From the NCBI GenBank assembly GCA_025358295.1, contig JANYJY010000019.1:1-52269 (forward strand): a DNA stretch of 52,269 nt, read 5' to 3'. The translations under genes were made by a program, and so were the position numbers. This DNA comes from Gammaproteobacteria bacterium. GTDB taxonomy: Bacteria > Pseudomonadota > Gammaproteobacteria > Steroidobacterales > Steroidobacteraceae. Below are positions 39,224 through 49,254 of the stretch, one piece after another (within the stretch, counting starts at the first letter, position 1; the number at the start of each line of letters is the position of its first letter). The notes beneath the pieces are model-generated. The model saw only the letters and a program-made list of their open reading frames with translations, made no database searches and had not been told where the DNA came from.

Positions 39224-39228
39224 TCGCC

Positions 39229-40557
39229 GTGAGCGACGCGCGCAAATTCGAGGCGCAGCCCGTGCGCACGGTATCGGGCTCCGTGGCGGTTCCGGGCGAT
39301 AAATCCATATCGCATCGGGCGCTCATGCTGTCCGGCATCGCGACGGGTATGAGCGAGGTCAGCGGCTTTTTGGCGAGCGAGGATTGCTTGGCCACCTTGG
39401 CTGCGATGCGGGCTTTGGGCGTGCGTATCGAGCAGCCCAGTCCGACAGACGTGCTGGTGCACGGGGTCGGTTTGCACGGAATGCGTGCCGCAAATCGCGC
39501 GCTCGACATGGGCAATGCCGGCACGGCCATGCGTCTGTTCACGGGTCTGCTGTCGGCACAGGCTTTCGATTCCCAGTTGATCGGTGATGCGTCGCTGATG
39601 AAAAGGCCGATGGAACGCGTGGCCAAGCCGCTGCGGGAGATGGGCGCTGACGTGCGTACGCACAACGGCACCCCGCCCGTAGACATAGGCGGTGGCCGAA
39701 CCCTGCGAGGCATCGAATACCGCATGCCGGTGGCGAGCGCGCAGGTGAAATCGGCGGTGCTGCTGGCCGGGCTCTATGCCGACGCCGCCACCACCGTGGT
39801 CGCGCCGGCAATCAATCGCGACCATAGCGAGCGCATGCTGCAGAGCTGCGGAGTCCTGCTTACCACCGACGGACTGCGTACCACCTTGCAACCACCGCAA
39901 GAATTGGCGAGTCAACGGCTCAATGTGCCGGGCGATTTCTCCTCGGCCGCCTTCTTTATAGTGGCGGGTCTGCTGGGTGCTTCCGGCGAGGGCCTGCTGA
40001 TTCAGAACGTGGGCCTTAATCCGACGCGTACCGGCCTACTCGATATTCTGCGTAGCATGGGTGGAAATATCGATGTGTTGAATCCGCGCCAAAGCGGCGC
40101 GGAGCCGGTGGCGGACTTGCTGGTGCGAGCATCCGCGTTGCGGGGCATCGAAGTCGCCGTGGAACTCGTGCCGCTCGCCATCGACGAACTTCCGGTGCTG
40201 TTCGTGGCGGCGGCCTGCGCCCGCGGTGAGACGGTCGTGACCGGCGCCGAAGAGCTTCGCGTGAAGGAGAGCGACCGAATTGCGGCCATGAGCGCCGGCC
40301 TGCAGGCCATGGCAGTTGAGCATCAAGTGTTGCCGGATGGGATGAGAATTCAGGGCCGTGCAGAGGGGCCGGCATTCGGCGGCGGCGAGATCGACAGTTT
40401 CGGCGACCATCGCATCGCCATGTCGTTTGCCATTGCGAGCCTGCGGGCGGCCAAGGCCATTTCGATACGTGACGTGGCAAACGTTGCGACGTCGTTTCCT
40501 GGCTTCGTGAGCCTGGCGCGCTCGGTGGGCCTCGATGTGCGCGAAGCGGCAGCTTGA
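39229..40557 (+). CDS. aroA: 3-phosphoshikimate 1-carboxyvinyltransferase (EPSP synthase)
   Basis: AroA (442 residues) joins shikimate-3-phosphate and PEP. Signatures are PGDKSISHRALML near the N-terminus, MGNAGTAMRLFTGLL (about 86-100) and RVKESDRIAAM near residue 345. Position 90 region reads NAGTAMRL with Gly and Ala as in class II-like enzymes (Bacillus/Agrobacterium type) rather than NAGTAMRP of E. coli. The start is GTG at 39229, five bases after the pheA stop, with no clear ribosome site, so coupling is likely. Confidence 0.95.
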   Translation: MSDARKFEAQPVRTVSGSVAVPGDKSISHRALMLSGIATGMSEVSGFLASEDCLATLAAMRALGVRIEQPSPTDVLVHGVGLHGMRAANRALDMGNAGTAMRLFTGLLSAQAFDSQLIGDASLMKRPMERVAKPLREMGADVRTHNGTPPVDIGGGRTLRGIEYRMPVASAQVKSAVLLAGLYADAATTVVAPAINRDHSERMLQSCGVLLTTDGLRTTLQPPQELASQRLNVPGDFSSAAFFIVAGLLGASGEGLLIQNVGLNPTRTGLLDILRSMGGNIDVLNPRQSGAEPVADLLVRASALRGIEVAVELVPLAIDELPVLFVAAACARGETVVTGAEELRVKESDRIAAMSAGLQAMAVEHQVLPDGMRIQGRAEGPAFGGGEIDSFGDHRIAMSFAIASLRAAKAISIRDVANVATSFPGFVSLARSVGLDVREAAA

Positions 40558-40567
40558 GGATGGTGCG

Positions 40568-41254
40568 ATGAACAAGGTGCGCGTCATGACCATTGACGGG
40601 CCCTCGGGCTCGGGCAAGGGTACCGTGAGCCGCGCCGCGGCACGGTCGCTGGGATGGTCGTTGCTGGATAGTGGCGCCCTCTACCGTTTGGTGGCTCTGG
40701 CGGGGCGAAAGTCCGGCGTTGCCCTGGACGATGCGCCGGGACTTGCCCGATTGACGGAGGGGCTGGATATTCGGTTCGGATCGAATTCGGCCGGCGAGGA
40801 GGCCATCTGGCTGGGCGGCCAGGAGGTCACGGGCGCAATTCGGACCGAGCAGGCGGGCAATGACGCCTCCAAGGTCGCTGCTTTGCCCCCGGTACGTGCC
40901 GCGCTCCTGGAGCGCCAGCGGCGCTTTGCCGTACCGCCGGGGTTGGTGGCGGATGGCCGCGACATGGGGACAGTGGTATTCCCGCATGCCGAGGTTAAGA
41001 TTTTCCTTACGGCGAGTGCCGATGAGAGGGCCCTAAGGCGCCATAAGCAGTTGAAAGAAAAGGGGGTTGCTGCTACCCTTGCCGCCCTTTCGCTGGAGAT
41101 AGCGGAGCGTGATCGGCGCGATATGAACCGCGCGGTTTCTCCTCTCGTCCCAAGTGCGGATGCGGTCCTGCTAGATTCTACGGGGATGTCCGTCGAGGCA
41201 GTAGTTGAACGCGTGTTGGAAATCGCTCGCGGGCGTCTGTCGCCGCAGCGGTAG
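40568..41254 (+). CDS. cmk: Cytidylate kinase
   Basis: Cmk (228 residues) phosphorylates CMP and dCMP. The P-loop GPSGSGKGT is at about 10-18; DGRDMGTVVFPHA and KIFLTASADERALRRHKQL are diagnostic. ATG at 40568 follows GAGGA; the frame is open upstream into aroA, but the family starts near here. cmk-rpsA is conserved. A T7 run at 41292-41298 in the following gap lacks a convincing stem. Confidence 0.95.
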   Translation: MNKVRVMTIDGPSGSGKGTVSRAAARSLGWSLLDSGALYRLVALAGRKSGVALDDAPGLARLTEGLDIRFGSNSAGEEAIWLGGQEVTGAIRTEQAGNDASKVAALPPVRAALLERQRRFAVPPGLVADGRDMGTVVFPHAEVKIFLTASADERALRRHKQLKEKGVAATLAALSLEIAERDRRDMNRAVSPLVPSADAVLLDSTGMSVEAVVERVLEIARGRLSPQR

Positions 41255-41352
41255 TACGAAATTGGTTGCGGCTTTCACGGAATGATCGCCGTTTTTTTAT
41301 GGTAACCCCTTGGGCACACGGGATCAGTGCTAGGGAATAGTTAAGAGTACAC

Positions 41353-43023
41353 ATGACAGAAAGTTTTGCGGAACTGTTCGAACAGAGCATTGCGAGCCAG
41401 CGCATTCGTCCTGGCACCATCCTCAACGGATTGATCGTCGAAGTAGGCCAGGACTACGTCATCGTCAACGTCGGATTGAAATCCGAGGCGGTCATTCCAG
41501 CCGACCAATTCAAAAACGAAAAAGGTGAAATCGAAGTCGTCGTGGGTGAGACCGTCGAAGTCGCCCTGGACAGCGTCGAGGATGGTTCGGGAGAAACGCG
41601 GCTATCGCGCGAGAAGGCCAAGCGTGCCAGAACATGGACGCGCCTTGAAACGGCCTTCGAAAAACAGGAAGTCGTCATCGGCATCATCACGGGCCGGGTC
41701 AAGGGCGGATTCACGGTCGAAATCGACAACGTGCGCGCTTTCTTGCCAGGATCCTTGGTCGATGTGCGACCGGTTCGCGATCCGTCGTATCTGGAGAACA
41801 AGCCGCTCGAATTCAAGGTCATCAAGCTCGACCAGAAGCGCAACAACGTGGTTGTCTCGCGGCGCGCGGTCGTCGAGCAGGAATACAGCGCGGAGCGTTC
41901 GGCGCTGCTGGATAATTTGCAGGAAGGTGCGGCGGTCAAGGGCGTGGTGAAGAATCTCACCGACTACGGCGCATTCGTGGACTTGGGCGGCATCGATGGG
42001 TTGCTGCATATCACCGACATGGCTTGGAAGCGCGTCAAGCATCCTTCCGAAGTCGTCAAAGTCGGCGAAGAAATCGATGTGCGGATCCTGAAGTTCGATC
42101 GCGAACGCCAGCGTGTCTCTCTCGGACTGAAGCAGTTGGGCGCCGACCCGTGGCAGAACATCGCACGCCGGTATCCGGCCAACACCCGTCTCTTCGGCAA
42201 GGTCACGAACATCGCCGACTACGGCTGCTTCGTCGAGATCGAGGAAGGCGTCGAGGGCCTGGTGCACGTTTCGGAAATGGATTGGACCAATAAGAACGTC
42301 AATCCCGCCAAGGTCGTGCATGTCGGTCAAGAAGTCGAAGTGATGGTGCTCGACATCGATGAGGAGCGCCGCCGAATCAGCCTGGGTGTGAAACAGTGCA
42401 AGGCAAATCCTTGGAAGGAATTTGCCGACAACTACAACCGCGGCGACAAGGTCAGCGGGCAGATCAAGTCGATCACCGATTTCGGCATCTTCATCGGTCT
42501 ATCCGGTGGAATCGACGGCTTGGTGCATCTATCGGATATTTCATGGGACATGCCGGGCGAGGAAGCCGTGCGCAGCTACCAGAAGGCGCAGCAGGTGGAT
42601 GCGATGGTGTTGTCCATAGATCCGGAGCGTGAACGCATCAGCTTGGGAATCAAGCAACTCGCCAAGGATCCTTTCTCGGCGTACATCGCCGAGCATCCGA
42701 AGGGCAGCATAGTCACCGGTGTGGTGCGCGAAGTGGACGCGAAGGGCGCAATCATTGATCTGGGCAATGGCGTCGATGGCCAGTTGCGGGCCTCCGAGCT
42801 GTCCCGAGATCGCGTCGAAGACGCGCGCTTATTGCTCAAGGTGGGTCAAGAGGTGGAAGCCAGATTTACCGGTGTGGATCGCAAGGGCCGCAGCATCTCG
42901 TTGTCGATCAAGGCGAAGGACATTCACGAGGAACAGGAAGCCATGCAGAATTATCGGACCGATTCGCCCACCGGCACGAGCCTGGGAGATCTTCTGAAAG
43001 AGCAGATCTCCGGCCAGGATTGA
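41353..43023 (+). CDS. rpsA: 30S ribosomal protein S1
   Basis: S1 (556 residues, as in E. coli) has six S1 repeats that bring mRNA to the ribosome. The first two bind the ribosome; repeats three to six (starting near residues 190, 275, 362 and 449) carry the typical [22 protein letters not shown] pattern in parts. The 98-base upstream gap starts with the cmk end and has no promoter I can support well. The gene is followed by a strong hairpin and then ihfB. Confidence 0.98.
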   Translation: MTESFAELFEQSIASQRIRPGTILNGLIVEVGQDYVIVNVGLKSEAVIPADQFKNEKGEIEVVVGETVEVALDSVEDGSGETRLSREKAKRARTWTRLETAFEKQEVVIGIITGRVKGGFTVEIDNVRAFLPGSLVDVRPVRDPSYLENKPLEFKVIKLDQKRNNVVVSRRAVVEQEYSAERSALLDNLQEGAAVKGVVKNLTDYGAFVDLGGIDGLLHITDMAWKRVKHPSEVVKVGEEIDVRILKFDRERQRVSLGLKQLGADPWQNIARRYPANTRLFGKVTNIADYGCFVEIEEGVEGLVHVSEMDWTNKNVNPAKVVHVGQEVEVMVLDIDEERRRISLGVKQCKANPWKEFADNYNRGDKVSGQIKSITDFGIFIGLSGGIDGLVHLSDISWDMPGEEAVRSYQKAQQVDAMVLSIDPERERISLGIKQLAKDPFSAYIAEHPKGSIVTGVVREVDAKGAIIDLGNGVDGQLRASELSRDRVEDARLLLKVGQEVEARFTGVDRKGRSISLSIKAKDIHEEQEAMQNYRTDSPTGTSLGDLLKEQISGQD

Positions 43024-43035
43024 GAGGAAAGGCCT

Positions 43036-43062
43036 GAATGCGGCGGCATTGCCGCCGCATTC
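43036..43062 (+). terminator. Perfect 12-bp hairpin between rpsA and ihfB
   Basis: Stem 43036-43047 with 43051-43062, three-base loop. Only a weak CCTCTT follows, so it may be a partial terminator or an mRNA-protecting stem. Confidence 0.55.
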
Positions 43063-43102
43063 ACCCTCTTAACGTATGTCAAGTGACGCTCACGGATCGA
43101 TA

Positions 43103-43405
43103 ATGACGAAATCGGAACTCATTGAGATCATTTCGGCAAAACAGAAGCATTTGCCGGCGAAGGATGTCGAACTCGCCGTCAAACAGCTGCTGGAAATCAT
43201 GAGCGACGCGCTGGCCACCGGCGAGCGCATCGAAATCCGCGGCTTCGGAAGTTTTTCCCTGCATTTTCGGCCGCCGCGACAGGGCCGTAATCCAAAGACC
43301 GGAGAGGCGGTGGCGCTTGCCGGCAAGCATGTCCCGCACTTCAAGCCGGGCAAAGATTTGCGTGAGCGTGTCAACGACGGCGCAGATCAGCCGATCCGCG
43401 ATTAA
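43103..43405 (+). CDS. ihfB: Integration host factor subunit beta
   Basis: IHF-beta (100 residues) forms the IHF heterodimer that bends DNA. The sequence is close to E. coli HimD ([51 protein letters not shown] with the proline at the arm tip, [15 protein letters not shown]). ATG at 43103 gives the standard N-terminus; an in-frame ATG at 43076 would overlap nothing but lacks family support. rpsA-ihfB is conserved. The C-terminus extends about six residues past E. coli. Confidence 0.96.
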   Translation: MTKSELIEIISAKQKHLPAKDVELAVKQLLEIMSDALATGERIEIRGFGSFSLHFRPPRQGRNPKTGEAVALAGKHVPHFKPGKDLRERVNDGADQPIRD

Positions 43406-43432
43406 ACCGTTTTCTCGGGCCGTCTTGGGCCA

Positions 43433-44575
43433 ATGACCGAACTACCGCTGCTGACTTGGCTTTTGGTTGTAGCGGCGCTGGTTGTCGGAATACTCGCGGG
43501 CCATTTCGGCTGGGGCAAGCGCTGGCCCACGTCTCTCAAACAGCTGCATCCTGATTATCTCACCGGGCTCGATTATCTCGTTACCGAGCAGCCCGACCGT
43601 GCGCTCGATATGTTCTTGAAGTTGATGGATGCCAATGCCGACACCATCGAGACCCATTTTGCATTGGGCGCATTGTATCGACGGCGCGGTGAGGTGGAGC
43701 GCGCCATTCGTATACATCAAAATCTTCTGGCACGCGCTTCATTGGCTCCTGAGCATCGCGAACAGGCCTTACTTGCGCTCGCCCAAGATTATCTGCGCGC
43801 CGGGCTTCTGGACCGCGCGGAAGGACTGTTTCAGCAAGTCAGCGAGGTCCCGCGCCTGCGGGCCAGTGCTCTCGATGCGTTGCGGCTGGTTTACGAGCGG
43901 CAACATGATTGGCAGCAGGCATTGGGGTGCTATCGCCAACTGGCGCGCATCAAGGCGGCGCCACCCCCCATGGTTGCGGCTCACTACCTCTGCGAATTGG
44001 CCGGGCTTGCCATCGAACGTGGCGATACCGCCGAGGCGCGGCGTCTATTGCGCGAGGCCCGAGAGGCGTCCGTGCCGTTTCCGCGGGCGGCGCTGTTGCG
44101 CGCGCAGATCGCAGAGCGCGATGCCCAGCCGGAGTTGGCGGTTCGCTTGATGCGGCATGCGTTGACCGAATCACCGGTACTGTTGCAAGACGAATTGCCG
44201 CGCCTTCTTAACCTGGTGCAGCCGGAGTCGCGTGACGCGGTGTTGACCGAACTCGTTGCACAAGCCGAGGCGCGGGATTTCTCCGAGTTGAAACGTCTGG
44301 TATTCGCCGCGATCGCCGCAGATTTGGTCGAAGCTGCCCCATTACGAGGGTCGATCGAAAAGGTCCTGTCGCAGGACGCCACATTGCAGTCGGTATGGCA
44401 GGCCGGCCCCGCACAGTACGAGCGCACGGCGCACGAAATTGGGGCGTTGCTGGCTCATGCTGATAAATTCCGCTGCAACGAATGCGGTTTTTCGGGACGC
44501 GCCTTCTACTGGCAATGCCCAGCCTGTCACGCGTGGGATAGCGTCGAGGCTTACGCCCTCGTCAAGCTGAACTAA
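43433..44575 (+). CDS. lapB: Lipopolysaccharide assembly protein B (YciM)
   Basis: LapB (380 residues) is an inner-membrane TPR protein that directs FtsH to LpxC and so sets LPS synthesis. An N-terminal membrane segment (about 5-25) is followed by TPR helices (about 35-300) and a C-terminal rubredoxin-like metal site with Cys348, Cys351, Cys362 and Cys365. lapA, which normally precedes lapB, is absent: only 27 bases separate ihfB from lapB. Confidence 0.94.
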   Translation: MTELPLLTWLLVVAALVVGILAGHFGWGKRWPTSLKQLHPDYLTGLDYLVTEQPDRALDMFLKLMDANADTIETHFALGALYRRRGEVERAIRIHQNLLARASLAPEHREQALLALAQDYLRAGLLDRAEGLFQQVSEVPRLRASALDALRLVYERQHDWQQALGCYRQLARIKAAPPPMVAAHYLCELAGLAIERGDTAEARRLLREAREASVPFPRAALLRAQIAERDAQPELAVRLMRHALTESPVLLQDELPRLLNLVQPESRDAVLTELVAQAEARDFSELKRLVFAAIAADLVEAAPLRGSIEKVLSQDATLQSVWQAGPAQYERTAHEIGALLAHADKFRCNECGFSGRAFYWQCPACHAWDSVEAYALVKLN

Positions 44576-44641
44576 CAGCCATTGCAGCGCTAATGTGGGA
44601 ATTGTCCGACGGCGCGTCCGGTTGAAATCCGTTATTATTTC

Positions 44642-45532
44642 ATGATGCCAAACAAACCCGTAAAGACAGTCGTATTCCCAGTGGCCGGACGCGGCACGAG
44701 ATTCCTTCCCGTCACCAAGGCCAGCCCCAAGGAAATGCTGCCGGTGGTCGACAAACCGCTCATTCAGTACGCGGTCGACGAGGCGCTATCGGCCGGTGCC
44801 GACACCTTGGTATTCATCACGGGAAGTTCCAAACGCGCGATCGAAGACCATTTCGACAGCAATCCGGAGCTTGAGGCCGTGCTTCAGGCGCAGGGCAAAC
44901 AGGATTTGCTCGACACGCTGCGAGGAATTCTGCCGAGTTGGGCTTCTTGCGTATACATCCGCCAGCCGGCGCCACTGGGCTTGGGTCATGCCGTGCTATG
45001 CGCGAGACCGGTGGTGGGCGACGCACCCTTCATGGTGCATCTGGCGGACGATTTAATCGACGCGCCAGTGCCCTGTCTCAAGCAGATGGTCGACATATTT
45101 GCGGTCCACGGGGGCAGTGTTCTCGGCGTGCAGAACGTGCCGCGTCAAGACACCGACAAATACGGCATCGTGACCCTGGAGCGCAAAATCGCGCCCCGCT
45201 TGAGCAAGATGTCGCACATCGTTGAAAAGCCGAAGCCGGATAAGGCCGCATCCACCCTCGCGGTCGTGGGGCGCTATCTGCTCAGCGCCTCGGTATTCGA
45301 CGATCTTGCGAAAATCGGCAAGGGTGCCGGCGGCGAAATTCAACTCACCGACGGCATTGCGCAGCTGATGCTGCGCGAACCGGTATATGCATTCGAATTC
45401 GAAGGCAAACGTTACGACTGCGGCAGCAAGCTCGGATACTTGCAGGCCACCGTGGAGTACGGCCTGAAGCACCCGAGCTTGGGCGGGGACTTCGCGACTT
45501 ATCTACGCGATCTGTTCCCCAAGCTTAGCTAG
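44642..45532 (+). CDS. galU: UTP-glucose-1-phosphate uridylyltransferase
   Basis: GalU (296 residues) makes UDP-glucose for envelope polysaccharides. The nucleotide-binding motif [25 protein letters not shown] is split here as AGRGTRFLP and [14 protein letters not shown]; later VEKPKP and [10 protein letters not shown] are typical. Two adjacent ATGs (44642, 44645) are possible starts. The TAG overlaps the helicase stop on the other strand (CTAG), so the convergent pair has no terminator between. Confidence 0.95.
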   Translation: MMPNKPVKTVVFPVAGRGTRFLPVTKASPKEMLPVVDKPLIQYAVDEALSAGADTLVFITGSSKRAIEDHFDSNPELEAVLQAQGKQDLLDTLRGILPSWASCVYIRQPAPLGLGHAVLCARPVVGDAPFMVHLADDLIDAPVPCLKQMVDIFAVHGGSVLGVQNVPRQDTDKYGIVTLERKIAPRLSKMSHIVEKPKPDKAASTLAVVGRYLLSASVFDDLAKIGKGAGGEIQLTDGIAQLMLREPVYAFEFEGKRYDCGSKLGYLQATVEYGLKHPSLGGDFATYLRDLFPKLS

Positions 45533-46905
45533 CGGAAACGCCCGCGCTGCTGGCCGAAGCTTCTCGTGCCCGAACCGCCGGTTGCCGGCGCCCGGCGCGA
45601 ATCGCGTCCAGCATGACCGCCACCGGGACGGCTTTGGCCTTGGGCAGGCCGGTTGCCCTGACGATCACCCTGAGGACGGTCGCCTTGCGGACGATTGCCT
45701 TGTGAGCGATTGCCCTGCGGGCGATTGCCGTAGGGGCGATCGGGGCGAGAATCCGGCAGCTGCGCCGATTCAACAATGTTGAACTCAGGCGTGGGCAGAG
45801 TCGGAATGCTGCGGCGTAGAACGCGCTCGATGTCGCGCAACAGTCCCGATTCATCGCTCGATACCAGCGAAACGGCTTCGCCTGCGGCGCCGGCACGACC
45901 CGTGCGGCCGATGCGATGGACATAGTCCTCGGGCACGTTGGGCAATTCGTAATTCACCACCTGCGGCAGTTCCTTGATATCGAGACCGCGCGCGGCAACC
46001 TCGGTGGCGACCAGCGCTGTGACGTGTCCATTCTTGAACATGTCGAGCGCCTTGACGCGCGCCGCCTGGCTCTTGTTGCCGTGGATGGCCGCTGCTCGAA
46101 TGCCCGCGCCCTCCAGCTGCTGCGCCAACCTATTCGCGCCATGCTTGGTGCGAGTGAAAATCAGTACTTGCCGCCATTGGCCTTCTTGGATCAGGTGCAC
46201 CAACAAGTGCCGCTTCTGTTCCTTTTGCACGCGGTAGGCGCGCTGTTCGACCAATTCAATCGGTGCGTTGCGCGGCGCGACCTGGATGGACAGGGGATCG
46301 TGCAGCAGGCGTTCCGCCAGCCCGCGAATATCGTCCGAATAAGTCGCTGAGAACAGCAAATTCTGCCGCTTCTGCGGCAGTAGTTTGATGATCTTGCGAA
46401 TGTCGTTGATGAAGCCCATGTCGAGCATGCGATCCGCCTCGTCGAGCACCAGCATCTGCACCTTGGACAGATCGGCCACTCGCTGCTGCGCGAGGTCAAG
46501 CAGACGACCGGGAGTCGCCACCAGGATGTCGCAGCCGCTGCGCAGCGCGCTGATTTGCGGGTTGATGCTCACGCCACCGAACACCTGGTAGGTGCGCACC
46601 TGCATGTACTTACCGTAGTCGCGGGCGCTCTGGGCGACTTGCGCCGCAAGCTCGCGAGTGGGTGTCAGAACAAGTGCGCGGGGTGAGCGGCTCGTGCCGT
46701 TGGCCTGATCCGCGGCAAGCCGCTGTAAAATCGGCAACACGAAACCGGCGGTTTTGCCGGTGCCGGTTTGCGCTCCGGCGAGAACGTCGCGGCCGGCGAG
46801 CACGGCCGGAATCGCTTGAAGCTGAATGGGGGAAGGCGAGTCGTAACCCTTATCGGCGACAGCACGCTGCAATTCGGGCAATAGCCCGAGATCTGAAAAT
46901 GACAT
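45529..46905 (-). CDS. rhlE: DEAD-box RNA helicase, RhlE type
   Basis: A 458-residue ATP-dependent RNA helicase acting in ribosome assembly and RNA decay. Q motif [13 protein letters not shown]...SPIQLQAIP, motif I AQTGTGKT (45-52), [29 protein letters not shown] and [10 protein letters not shown] are in order. The C-terminal 90 residues are a basic tail with NRPQG-like repeats and GGHAGRD/RGRFR ends, expected to bind RNA. ATG at 46905 gives the family start MSFSDLGL. Confidence 0.95.
   Translation of the reverse strand: MSFSDLGLLPELQRAVADKGYDSPSPIQLQAIPAVLAGRDVLAGAQTGTGKTAGFVLPILQRLAADQANGTSRSPRALVLTPTRELAAQVAQSARDYGKYMQVRTYQVFGGVSINPQISALRSGCDILVATPGRLLDLAQQRVADLSKVQMLVLDEADRMLDMGFINDIRKIIKLLPQKRQNLLFSATYSDDIRGLAERLLHDPLSIQVAPRNAPIELVEQRAYRVQKEQKRHLLVHLIQEGQWRQVLIFTRTKHGANRLAQQLEGAGIRAAAIHGNKSQAARVKALDMFKNGHVTALVATEVAARGLDIKELPQVVNYELPNVPEDYVHRIGRTGRAGAAGEAVSLVSSDESGLLRDIERVLRRSIPTLPTPEFNIVESAQLPDSRPDRPYGNRPQGNRSQGNRPQGDRPQGDRQGNRPAQGQSRPGGGHAGRDSRRAPATGGSGTRSFGQQRGRFR
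45645..45738 (-). repeat. Degenerate 12-bp repeats in the helicase tail
   Basis: About seven degenerate 12-base units encode [10 protein letters not shown] repeats in the C-terminal tail of the helicase. Bounds are approximate. Confidence 0.7.
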
Positions 46906-47064
46906 TAAACAATCCTTAAAATAGAAAGGGGGACTCGCACGACGGAGACATATGCTTCCGCAGCGGTCAGCAGCGAGGAGGGAAATCAATCGAAGTGCGT
47001 CGAGGACGGACTGCGGGCTTAGGGTGGCACTGACCGAGCACCTACCCACGTTTAAGCTGCGCGC

Positions 47065-47093
47065 ACTGTACAGGATTGTGGCTGCAAAGTCCA
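47065..47093 (-). promoter_or_regulatory. Candidate helicase promoter and long leader
   Basis: On the minus strand TGGACT (47093-47088), a 17-base spacer and TACAGT (47070-47065). The leader to the ATG at 46905 would be about 150 bases, a length seen in cold-shock helicase mRNAs. I see no strong hairpin in the leader. Confidence 0.4.
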
Positions 47094-47100
47094 GGTACGC

Positions 47101-47141
47101 AAGAAAAGGCGTACTTCACCCGGCTTGGGATGAAGTACGCC
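47101..47141 (-). terminator. Terminator of the Gly-rich protein gene
   Basis: A perfect 11-bp stem (47108-47118 with 47131-47141, 12-base loop). On the minus strand it is followed by TTTTCTT, fitting an intrinsic terminator for the gene ending at 47166. Confidence 0.7.
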
Positions 47142-47165
47142 GTGTGCGGGCGATCGTCGCTTGAA

Positions 47166-47780
47166 TCAGTTCAGGGAACCGCTCGCAGTGCCGGCGGAGG
47201 TGGCCGAAGTCGACCCGCTTGAGTGCTGCGCGTCGAGCGACCCATCGGCACCTCCCGAGGCAGAATGACTCCCCGCGGTGACAGCGTGATCCGCGCCTCC
47301 CGTGAAGCTACCGGACGCGCTGGGTTGGGCCGGTGCGGGCACGGATGCAGGCTTCGCGGCAGCCGATGCGGGTTTGGCGTTCGTGGACTTCGTCGCTGAC
47401 GTCGTCGTCGGCGCGGCCGCTGCGGCGGTCGTGTTTGCTGTACCGATGGTCGCCGGCGCTGCGGAATCGGCAACACTGCCGCTCGTTTGAGTCGTCGACG
47501 TCGCTGCGCCTTCGACCGTGCCGGCGGTGGAGGCAATCGGTTTGGCGTTTACCGAACCGAGCGAGCCGTTGAGGCCGCCATGCGACCCAAAGGCACCGGC
47601 ACTGCCGATTCCATTGTGGCCGTCAAAGTCGTCCAAGTTGCCACCCAACTTGCCACCCAAGTTACCGCCTAAATTTCCACCGAGGCCGCCCGCACCACCC
47701 AAGAGGCCCGCGTAGGCGGGTGCACCTGAGGCCAATGCGATGGCGATTGCGGCGCTGCCAAGTATATGTTTGCTGTTCAT
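47166..47780 (-). CDS. Secreted Gly/Ala/Ser/Thr-rich protein
   Basis: A 204-residue protein with a clear signal peptide (MNSKHILGSAAIAIALASGAPAYA split before GLLGG, cleavage near residue 24). The mature part begins with GGNLGGKL repeats (about 29-50), then a Gly/Ser/His-rich stretch and a long Ala/Thr/Ser/Pro-rich tail without cysteines. I recognise no family. The frame is open to 47855, but the ATG at 47780 follows GGAG and starts the signal peptide. It lies 124 bases downstream of the subtilase on the same strand and has its own candidate ECF-type promoter at 47826-47853. It could be a surface, matrix or protease-substrate protein; that is speculation. Confidence 0.75.
   Translation of the reverse strand: MNSKHILGSAAIAIALASGAPAYAGLLGGAGGLGGNLGGNLGGKLGGNLDDFDGHNGIGSAGAFGSHGGLNGSLGSVNAKPIASTAGTVEGAATSTTQTSGSVADSAAPATIGTANTTAAAAAPTTTSATKSTNAKPASAAAKPASVPAPAQPSASGSFTGGADHAVTAGSHSASGGADGSLDAQHSSGSTSATSAGTASGSLN
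47634..47681 (-). repeat. Four 12-bp tandem repeats
   Basis: Four degenerate 12-base units encode GGNL/GGKL repeats near the N-terminus of the mature Gly-rich protein. Confidence 0.8.
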
Positions 47781-47825
47781 GTCGTACTCCCGCGTGGTCG
47801 CAGACATCCTGCGACCTTCACTCTT

Positions 47826-47853
47826 GATACGACGCAGCCGGGAGCTTTCTTCC
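47826..47853 (-). promoter_or_regulatory. Candidate ECF promoter of the Gly-rich gene
   Basis: On the minus strand GGAAG (47853-47849), 17 bases, then CGTATC (47831-47826). The start site would be near 47820, about 40 bases before the ATG. The surrounding GGATGGAAGAAAGCTC (47857-47842) matches the site before the sigma gene in 15 of 16 bases. Confidence 0.4.
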
Positions 47854-47904
47854 ATCCTCCAAAATAATTTGCGAAACCGGCCTGCCGCGACAGTTCCGCG
47901 CCGC

Positions 47905-49221
47905 CTAGCGGTGAATCAGCCGCGTTGGATCGATTCTATAATCCGCGCCGACAAGTCCAAAGCCATATGTTAAATCTCGGCCAGTCGCACCCAAATCGAC
48001 GGCGGCCTGCGCAAGCGCATCGATGGCGGCGGCCGCTTTGGCGGAGTCGGGTGCGGTAAAGCGGGCTGCCAGCAGCGCCGCGACAAAGGGCGTGGCAAAC
48101 GAAGTACCTCGGACGGCGGCATAACCATGATCGCTATTGGCGGCCGCCAGATCGGCGCCGGGCGATGCAAACATGACCTGCGGTCCACGCGCCGCTTCGA
48201 TCAGTACGTGGCCACGCGAGTCGACCGCTGTGACCCCGACCACGTTGGGGTACGACGCGGGATACAGCGGGGGTGCGGCGGGCCCATCATTGCCGACCGC
48301 CGCGACGATAATATAGCCACTACTGATGAGGCTGCCGATCACTCGCTCCAGCATCGCATTCTTCGGACCGACCAGACTGACATTGATGACCGGAATTCTC
48401 TCTTGCGCCAACCAACCAAACGCTGCCGCCAATGCATCCACTGCTCCGCCGGTCGGGCGGCCGCAATACACATCGGCCGCGTACAACTCGGCATCTGGAT
48501 GCACACCGTGAAATACCTCACTGTGTCCGATCAACAGCGATGCGACCGCAGTGCCGTGTGCTCCCGGAATCGTGTGATTGCTGCAGCCCCATGCGTGAAC
48601 GATCGAGTCGCGGAACACCGGGTGCCCCAGGTCGAGGCCCGTATCCAACAAGCCTATGCGCACTTGGGATGAGGCGGACGTGCTCGTCGCGGGTGCAGGA
48701 GGAGCCGTATCTCGAGCAATAGCGCCGGCGGTTGATCCGTGATCTTGAGATATTTCGCCGCCGCCGCTATAGATATGGTTGTAATCATAGCTCCCGCCGG
48801 GGTCGGCTTCGCGCAGGGCGCCCAGCGCTTTTTTCGTCGACATGCTCGGCGGGGCTCTGAATACCACTATGCGAATATTCATCGCGCCGAGGGTTTGTTC
48901 GCGATCGACGATGAATCCGCGAGAACGCGCGCCGTCCATTGCGGAATCGGTCGGTGATAGGCCGAGAACCTCGTTTCGAATCACCGGGTCGCCATTCGGA
49001 TCGCGATCCACGGTCCGATGATTTTCGCGAATGAGGCGATTGATTTCGAGACGGTGCAGTTCACTAAGTCGATAGAGGGACTGGGACTGTACCTGGCCGA
49101 TAGGCTGCGGCAGTGTTTGTATGGGCAGGGTAGGAAGCGCATTGGAAGGCAGGCGCACCTGCGCCGTAGCCGAAGTGGCCATCAGGGTCATCGCCCATAG
49201 GCATTGCATTGAACAGGGCAT
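47905..49221 (-). CDS. Secreted S8-family serine protease (subtilase)
   Basis: A 438-residue exported subtilase. The signal peptide ends at about residue 20 (ATA|Q). Residues 21 to about 185 form a propeptide-like region (NEVLGLSP, IRIVVFRAPPSMSTKKALGALREADP). The catalytic domain has Asp193 (GLLDTGLDLGHP), His222 (GAHGTAVASLL), oxyanion Asn311 (AAVGNDG) and Ser374 (RGTSFATPFVAAL), so all key residues are present. There is no autotransporter or anchor domain after it. It is divergent from an ECF sigma/anti-sigma pair, 104 bases away, and upstream of the Gly-rich gene. A role in this signalling unit is inferred from position. Confidence 0.9.
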   Translation of the reverse strand: MPCSMQCLWAMTLMATSATAQVRLPSNALPTLPIQTLPQPIGQVQSQSLYRLSELHRLEINRLIRENHRTVDRDPNGDPVIRNEVLGLSPTDSAMDGARSRGFIVDREQTLGAMNIRIVVFRAPPSMSTKKALGALREADPGGSYDYNHIYSGGGEISQDHGSTAGAIARDTAPPAPATSTSASSQVRIGLLDTGLDLGHPVFRDSIVHAWGCSNHTIPGAHGTAVASLLIGHSEVFHGVHPDAELYAADVYCGRPTGGAVDALAAAFGWLAQERIPVINVSLVGPKNAMLERVIGSLISSGYIIVAAVGNDGPAAPPLYPASYPNVVGVTAVDSRGHVLIEAARGPQVMFASPGADLAAANSDHGYAAVRGTSFATPFVAALLAARFTAPDSAKAAAAIDALAQAAVDLGATGRDLTYGFGLVGADYRIDPTRLIHR

Positions 49222-49254
49222 TTCGAATTCTCGCCTCGCTCCTACCCGCCGGCT

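Noticed and set aside
41285-41345. rpsA promoter or cmk terminator around the T7 run
   Set aside because: Only a four-base stem precedes the T-run, and the -10-like TAGGGA matches poorly.
47880-47896. GGAAC on the minus strand as an ECF -35 element before the Gly-rich gene
   Set aside because: No CGTC or similar at 15-18 bases; the GGAAG site at 47853 fits better and matches the sigma-gene site.
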